From the NCBI RefSeq assembly GCF_018129685.1, contig NZ_JAFCLG010000006.1:1-64000 (forward strand): a stretch of 64,000 bases of DNA, read 5' to 3'. This DNA comes from Bradyrhizobium manausense. GTDB taxonomy: Bacteria > Pseudomonadota > Alphaproteobacteria > Rhizobiales > Xanthobacteraceae. Within the stretch, counting starts at the first letter, position 1. The number at the start of each line of letters is the position of its first letter. Shown here piece by piece: positions 59,265 through 64,000 of the stretch. The notes under the pieces are model-generated. The model made no database searches and was not told where the DNA came from. It worked only from the letters and a program-made list of their open reading frames with translations. Made by a program: the position numbers and the translations under genes.

Positions 59265-61673
59265 TCAAACCTTGACCAGTGGGCCCTTTGACGTCGGCCC
59301 TTTGGAGCCGCCGGGGCCGCCCGGCTTGTTGGGCTTGCCCGGCGGGCGCTTGCGAGCCGGCAGCTTTTCCTGCTTCGGTGTGACCGGGCCCTCGACGAAC
59401 TCGAAGCCGATCTTGTCCTTGGTCTCGTCAGCCTCGTCCTTGACCAGGACGACGCGGACATGGCCACCGCCCTTGAGCTTGCCGAACAGCACCTCGTCAG
59501 CCAGCGGCTTCTTGATGTGCTCCTGGATGACGCGGGCCATCGGCCGCGCGCCCATCTGTTCGTCATAGCCGTGCTTGACCAGCCAGGTCTTGGCGGGCTC
59601 GGACAGCTCGATGGTAACGTCGCGATCGCCAAGCTGTGCCTCGAGCTGAAGCACGAACTTCTCGACCACGGTGCCGATCACCTCGACGCTGAGATGGCCG
59701 AACGAGACGATGGCATCGAGGCGGTTGCGGAATTCCGGAGCGAACTGCCGGTTGATCGCCTCGTGGTCGTCGCCTTCGCGCTTCGAACGGGTGAAGCCGA
59801 ACGCCTGCTTGGCGAGATCCGAAGCACCCGCATTCGTGGTCATGATCAGGATCACGTTGCGGAAGTTGACCTGTTTGCCGTTGTGGTCGGTCAGCCGGCC
59901 GTGGTCCATGATCTGGAGCAGCACGTTGTAGAGATCGGGATGCGCCTTCTCGATTTCGTCGAGCAGCACCACGCAATGCGGGTGCTGGTCGACGCCGTCG
60001 GTCAGCAGGCCGCCCTGGTCGAAGCCGACATAGCCGGGAGGCGCGCCGATCAGTCGCGACACAGTGTGCCGCTCCATGTATTCGGACATGTCGAAGCGCA
60101 GGAGCTCGACGCCGAGCGACGCCGCGAGCTGCTTGGCGACCTCGGTCTTGCCGACGCCGGTCGGACCGGAGAACAGGTAGCAACCGATCGGCTTCTCCGG
60201 CTCGCGCAGTCCGGCACGCGCCAGCTTGATGGAGGCTGCCAGCGATTCGATCGCCTTGTCCTGGCCGAACACCGTGCGCTTCAGGGTCTGCTCGAGATGC
60301 TTGAGCACCTCGGCGTCGTCCTTCGACACGCTCTTCGGCGGAATCCGCGCCATCGAAGCGATCGTGGTCTCGATCTCCTTGATGCCGATCGTCTTCTTAC
60401 GCTTGTTTTCGGCAACCAGCATCTGCGCCGCGCCTGACTCGTCGATGACGTCGATCGCCTTGTCCGGCAGCTTGCGGTCGTGGATGTAGCGGGAGGACAG
60501 CTGCACCGCAGCCTCGATCGCCTCGTTGGTGTACTTCAGCCGGTGATAGTCCTCGAAGTACGGCTTGAGGCCCTTGAGGATCGCGATCGCGTCCTCCACC
60601 GTCGGCTCGTTGATGTCGATCTTCTGGAAGCGCCGCACCAGCGCGCGGTCCTTCTCGAAGTGCTGGCGATATTCCTTGTAGGTGGTCGAGCCCATGCATC
60701 GGATCGTGCCCGAGGCGAGCGCGGGCTTGAGCAGGTTCGACGCATCCATCGCCCCGCCCGACGTCGCGCCCGCACCGATCACGGTATGGATCTCGTCGAT
60801 GAAGAGGATCGCGTTGGGATGCGCCTCGAGCTCCTTCAGCACCTGCTTGAGGCGCTCCTCGAAGTCACCGCGATAGCGCGTGCCCGCAAGCAACGTGCCC
60901 ATGTCCAGCGAGAACACGGTCGCAGCCGCCAGAACCTCCGGCACCTCGCTGTCGACGATGCGCTTGGCGAGGCCCTCCGCGATCGCGGTCTTGCCGACGC
61001 CGGCCTCGCCCACGAACAGCGGATTGTTCTTCTGGCGGCGGCACAGCACCTGGATCGCCCGGTTGATCTCGGAATTGCGTCCGATCACCGGATCGATCTT
61101 GCCGTCACGCGCCTTCTTGTTGAGATTGACGCAATAGGTCTCGAGCGCCTCGCCCTTCTTCTTGGCGTCGTCGGTGCCCTTGGTCTCGGTCTCCTCGTCG
61201 ACGCCGCGCACAGGCCGCGCCTCGGAGACACCAGGCCGCTTGGCGATGCCGTGACTGATGTAGTTGACGGCATCATAGCGCGTCATGTCCTGCTCCTGCA
61301 GGAAGTACGCGGCATGACTCTCGCGTTCGGCGAAGATCGCGATCAGCACATTCGCACCGGTCACCTCTTCGCGACCGGAGGATTGCACGTGGATCACCGC
61401 GCGCTGGATCACGCGCTGGAAACCGGCGGTCGGTTTGGCGTCGTCGGCACCATCCGTCACCAGATTTTCGAATTCGGTCTCAAGATAGTTGACGAGACTC
61501 GTGCGGAGCTTGTCGAGGTCGACGCTACAGGCACGCATGACGGCGGCTGCATCGGAGTCATCGATCAAGGAAAGCAGGAGATGCTCAAGCGTCGCGTATT
61601 GGTGATGACGCTCGTTTGCGATCGCCAGTGCACGATGCAGGGATTGTTCAAGGCTTTGGGAAAAAGTCGGCAT
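59265..61673 (-). CDS. clpA: ATP-dependent Clp protease ATP-binding subunit ClpA
   Basis: ClpA (802 aa) unfolds protein substrates and feeds them to ClpP. The Clp_N domain begins at the N-terminus ('SQSLEQSLHRALAIANERHHQYATLEHLLLSL'). The first ATPase has 'VGEAGVGKTAIAEGLAKRI' (Walker A, about residue 218) and the second 'SGPTGVGKTEVAKQLAASLG' (about residue 505). The C-terminus is a glycine/proline/lysine-rich tail ('KLPARKRPPGKPNKPGG'). ATG 61673 has GAGG upstream. clpS lies upstream on the same strand, the usual partner. ClpP is not in the window. Confidence 0.97.
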   Translation of the reverse strand: MPTFSQSLEQSLHRALAIANERHHQYATLEHLLLSLIDDSDAAAVMRACSVDLDKLRTSLVNYLETEFENLVTDGADDAKPTAGFQRVIQRAVIHVQSSGREEVTGANVLIAIFAERESHAAYFLQEQDMTRYDAVNYISHGIAKRPGVSEARPVRGVDEETETKGTDDAKKKGEALETYCVNLNKKARDGKIDPVIGRNSEINRAIQVLCRRQKNNPLFVGEAGVGKTAIAEGLAKRIVDSEVPEVLAAATVFSLDMGTLLAGTRYRGDFEERLKQVLKELEAHPNAILFIDEIHTVIGAGATSGGAMDASNLLKPALASGTIRCMGSTTYKEYRQHFEKDRALVRRFQKIDINEPTVEDAIAILKGLKPYFEDYHRLKYTNEAIEAAVQLSSRYIHDRKLPDKAIDVIDESGAAQMLVAENKRKKTIGIKEIETTIASMARIPPKSVSKDDAEVLKHLEQTLKRTVFGQDKAIESLAASIKLARAGLREPEKPIGCYLFSGPTGVGKTEVAKQLAASLGVELLRFDMSEYMERHTVSRLIGAPPGYVGFDQGGLLTDGVDQHPHCVVLLDEIEKAHPDLYNVLLQIMDHGRLTDHNGKQVNFRNVILIMTTNAGASDLAKQAFGFTRSKREGDDHEAINRQFAPEFRNRLDAIVSFGHLSVEVIGTVVEKFVLQLEAQLGDRDVTIELSEPAKTWLVKHGYDEQMGARPMARVIQEHIKKPLADEVLFGKLKGGGHVRVVLVKDEADETKDKIGFEFVEGPVTPKQEKLPARKRPPGKPNKPGGPGGSKGPTSKGPLVKV

Positions 61674-61967
61674 TCGCGTCCTCTATGGCCCCCACCATCA
61701 TGATCGCCATCGCCCGGTCAGGCAACAACAACCTTTGTCACATATAGTTATACAAGATCGCGGCGAAAGACCGGTTCCGCGACTCGACAGGCAGTACGAG
61801 CCCACCGCATTCTCGATGCAAAACCCGTTCCGATTTGGGCAAAACCACCCATTTGGGCAGGATTGGCGCCGGCGCCGATGTAGGCCGGATCACGCCGCGG
61901 CATGCGCTGACATCACACACCGCACGAACAGAACGACTCCGGAGAACGCTGGATACAAACGCGCGGG
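61674..61967. other. Intergenic region between clpS and clpA
   Basis: Nothing recognised; it probably holds the clpA promoter. An AT-rich patch with TATAACTATAT-like text on the minus strand lies around 61740-61755. Confidence 0.4.
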
Positions 61968-62300
61968 CTACTTCTTTTCCATCACGCATTGCAGCGGGTG
62001 CTGGTGCTTGCGGGCGAAATCCATCACCTGCGTCACCTTCGTCTCTGCAATCTCATAGGTGAACACGCCGCACTCTCCGATACCGTGATGGTGGACATGC
62101 AGCATGATCTTGGTCGCGGCCTCGACGTCCTTCTGGAAGAATTTCTCCAGCACGTGGACGACGAATTCCATCGGAGTGTAGTCGTCGTTGAGGATCAGCA
62201 CACGATAAAGGTTCGGCCGCTTGGTCTTCGGCTTGACCTTGGTGATGACAGACGTGTTGGGACCCGCCGGGCCGCCCGAACGGTTCTCGTCATTGCTCAT
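61968..62300 (-). CDS. clpS: ClpS adaptor protein
   Basis: ClpS (110 aa) delivers N-degron substrates to ClpA. 'NLYRVLILNDDYTPMEFVVHVLEKFFQKDVEAATKIMLHVHHHGIGECGVFTYEIAETKVTQV' contains the hydrophobic pocket residues and the metal-like 'HVHHHG' motif of the family. The start at 62300 (ATG) is chosen, as the longer reading has no ribosome site. It is separated from clpA by a 294-base gap, so clpA may have its own promoter. Confidence 0.96.
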   Translation of the reverse strand: MSNDENRSGGPAGPNTSVITKVKPKTKRPNLYRVLILNDDYTPMEFVVHVLEKFFQKDVEAATKIMLHVHHHGIGECGVFTYEIAETKVTQVMDFARKHQHPLQCVMEKK

Positions 62301-62784
62301 CCGGGGAGCGTGGGCGGCGGACGCCGCGGAAAGGTCAAGTCTGGAAGTCAGTTGCGGCATGGCTCAGGCGTTCAAATTCCCCACGGAAGCGTATGACGAC
62401 TTGCCACGCGGCCCCGCACACGGAAGCTCCGCGCTGGCGCGCCGGCTTTTTGGATCGCCGCCTCCAGCCCGTCCGGCCTAACCGGATCGGCTGCAAGGAA
62501 TATGGGCCTGCCATCGGCTAGCCGCAAGCGTGCAAAGGTCCAGCCGATGCGGCCGCAACGATCCCGATTCCCGGTCCGGGCGATCCTGGACAAGGTTAAT
62601 CAATCCGAACCGATTTGACAAAAATTTCCCGCTGGCCGTTCAGAGGGTGTTGACCAGGAACCCGACGCCGACATGACCCGCGGCGTTCTGGAGCAGGATT
62701 CTCCCGTTTTTCTACGGGCCTGGTTTACCCGTCTTTCAAGGCCTTGGCGCAAAATAGGGCAAAACCACAGACCCCGGAATCGTC
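62301..62784. other. Divergent region between clpS and the TadG-like gene, with a weak ORF
   Basis: A minus-strand frame at 62372-62593 (TTG start, 73 codons) reads 'GWTFARLRLADGRPIFLAAD' and 'PDGLEAAIQKAGAPARSF' and has coding-like character, but I recognise no family and no good ribosome site. A TTGACA lies at 62615-62620 on the plus strand without a convincing -10. I treat the ORF as unconfirmed. Confidence 0.35.
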
Positions 62785-64000
62785 ATGTTTCGCCTGCCCG
62801 TCGTCAGCCGCATGGGTCGACAGTTCACCCGTTTCGCGAGGGCGGAGCAAGGCAATATCGCCATGATCTTCGCCATCAGCCTGGTGCCTGTTCTCGGCTT
62901 CATGGGCGCCGCGATAGATTACAGCCGCGCCGTCCAGGCCCGCACCCAGATGCAGGCAGCGCTGGATTCCACCGCGCTGATGCTCTCCAAGGATTTGTCG
63001 TCGGGCGTCATCACGACGTCGCAGATCAACTCCAAGGCGCAGAGCTATTTCAACGGCCTGTACACCAATACGAGCACCCAGTCGCTGGCCGTCTCGGCGA
63101 GCTATACGGCTGCAAGCAGCTCTGCCAATGCGTCGGTCCAGGTCACGGGATCCGGATCGATTCCCACAGAGTTCACGAAAATCATCGGATTTCCGAATCT
63201 CGGCTTCAGTGCGAGCTCAACCAGCACCTGGGGAGCCAGCCTGCTGCGCGTTGCGCTGGTGCTCGATAACACCGGTTCGATGGGGCAATACAACAAGCTG
63301 ACGTCAATGCAGAGCGCGGCCAAGAGCCTGGTCACCCAATTGTCCAACCTCGCCGTGAACGCTGGTGACGTCTATATTTCCATCGTTCCCTTCGAGATCG
63401 ATGTCAATGTCGGCACGTCCAATGTCGGCGCGAGCTGGCTGCGTTGGGATCAATGGGATCCGAAGAACTATTCCAATGCAGCCACTCCGTGGCAGACCTA
63501 TTGCAGTGGCGGCTACTGGATGACCATGGCCCAATGCAAAGGCCATGGCTACAATTGGGGTCATACGCCATCCGGCAGCACGTCGCAGTGGAACGGCTGC
63601 GTGACCGATCGGGACCAGAGCTACGACGTCTCGTCCACCGCGCCCACCTCGGTCGCGACCTATTTCTACGCCGACCAGGACCAGTCGTGCCCGACGGCGC
63701 AGATTCTGCCGCTGACCTACAATTGGACTGCGGTAAACAACACGATCAATGCCATGACGGCCCAAGGCGCGACCAACCAGACCATCGGGCTGCAGTGGGG
63801 CTGGCTCTCGCTGCTTCAGCAGGCACCGCTGAACGCGCCGGCGGAACCAGCTACCGGCAACACCTATCAGCACATCATCGTGCTGTTTACCGACGGCTTG
63901 AACACCGGCGACCGCTGGTACGGCGATTTCTCGAACACGAGCAGCCAGGTCGACTCGCGCATGAGCACCCTGTGCACCAACATCAAGAACTCGGGCGTGA
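62785..64000 (+). CDS. TadG/TadE-like pilus protein with von Willebrand A domain (partial)
   Basis: The gene begins at ATG 62785 and runs off the window with at least 405 codons and no stop. The N-terminal region has a basic stretch and one membrane helix ('NIAMIFAISLVPVLGFMGAAIDYSRAVQ'), the classic start of TadG. A VWA domain follows with the metal-site motif 'ALVLDNTGSMGQYNKLTSM' and later 'IIVLFTDGLNTGD'. Between them is a Trp-, Tyr- and Asn-rich insert with several cysteines ('TYCSGGYWMTMAQCKGHGYN', 'SQWNGCVTDRDQ'), which is not standard. It is probably a minor pseudopilin-like or anchor component of a Flp pilus. Confidence 0.88.
   Translation, partial: MFRLPVVSRMGRQFTRFARAEQGNIAMIFAISLVPVLGFMGAAIDYSRAVQARTQMQAALDSTALMLSKDLSSGVITTSQINSKAQSYFNGLYTNTSTQSLAVSASYTAASSSANASVQVTGSGSIPTEFTKIIGFPNLGFSASSTSTWGASLLRVALVLDNTGSMGQYNKLTSMQSAAKSLVTQLSNLAVNAGDVYISIVPFEIDVNVGTSNVGASWLRWDQWDPKNYSNAATPWQTYCSGGYWMTMAQCKGHGYNWGHTPSGSTSQWNGCVTDRDQSYDVSSTAPTSVATYFYADQDQSCPTAQILPLTYNWTAVNNTINAMTAQGATNQTIGLQWGWLSLLQQAPLNAPAEPATGNTYQHIIVLFTDGLNTGDRWYGDFSNTSSQVDSRMSTLCTNIKNSGV

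Noticed and set aside
61735..61790. Heat-shock type (sigma-32) promoter for clpA
   Set aside because: AT-rich text and CTATAT are present, but no CTTG at the right distance; not convincing.
1..64000. CRISPR array, insertion sequence, integrase or prophage
   Set aside because: No regularly spaced direct repeats, transposase, integrase or phage structural genes were seen; all repeats found are inverted intergenic elements.

Overview
The window looks like a chromosomal segment of an alphaproteobacterium of the Bradyrhizobium type. It is GC-rich, and it carries a transamidosome (gatCAB) locus, the pleD-divK pair, an EipB/DUF1849 envelope protein, a DUF3551 protein, DUF3572 joined to dinB, a very basic topoisomerase I tail, and several families of palindromic intergenic repeats. 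This assignment comes from protein families and style, not from a database search. There is no insertion sequence, prophage, CRISPR array or integrase; the region reads mainly as core chromosome with a few accessory metabolic genes.

Layout. 1-3.0 kb: gene-poor, with tRNA-Ser(GCU), a Sel1-like small protein and a 30-residue lysine-rich peptide. 3.0-6.9 kb: gatC, a 74-aa protein, gatA, a 98-aa protein and gatB on the minus strand; three of the junctions overlap by 4 bases and the fourth (gatC to the 74-aa gene) is short. 6.9-10 kb: two nitronate monooxygenase paralogues divergent from a LysR regulator. 10-16 kb: ruvX, a secreted protein, an AEC carrier, a CPBP protease, an AidB-type acyl-CoA dehydrogenase and a D-Ala-D-Ala dipeptidase. 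16-18.8 kb: pyrB, a pyrC-like gene lacking the HxH motif, and plsY. 19-25.5 kb: patatin, amidase, dprA, an SDR/HxlR divergent pair and a shortened flavodoxin. 25.7-32 kb: topA, rnr, a DUF983 gene and a NUDIX gene. 32-37.5 kb: a flavin monooxygenase, rpmG, a TPR-glycosyltransferase and small secreted proteins. 37.5-39.5 kb: an MFS/TetR divergent pair with two near-identical operators. 40-44.5 kb: pleD, divK, DUF3572, dinB and an ACT protein. 44.6-49.8 kb: two RidA proteins, EipB, a phosphodiesterase, a DUF482 acyltransferase, HIT and TrmO. 49.9-53.4 kb: azlCD, a lytic transglycosylase, an orphan TRAP binding protein and a coiled-coil protein. 53.6-59.2 kb: HAD, nitrilase with an AraC regulator, a cytochrome c and a DHA2 exporter. 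59.2-64 kb: clpA, clpS and a TadG-like protein cut by the window end.

How the genes work together. Housekeeping modules cover translation fidelity (gatCAB, TrmO, L33, tRNA-Ser), DNA handling (RuvX, DprA, TopA, DinB), RNA decay (RNase R), protein turnover (ClpS-ClpA), pyrimidine and phospholipid synthesis (pyrB/pyrC-like, PlsY) and cell-cycle/c-di-GMP control (DivK, PleD). Three divergent regulator-target pairs have visible sequence support: SDR/HxlR, MFS/TetR and nitrilase/AraC. The best leads for new biology are the two unknown small proteins inside the gat operon, the HxH-less pyrC product, the paired TetR operators, the HxlR inverted repeat laid over a promoter, and the zinc-ribbon fusion on DinB. 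I did not find a clearly new multi-gene defence or mobile system.
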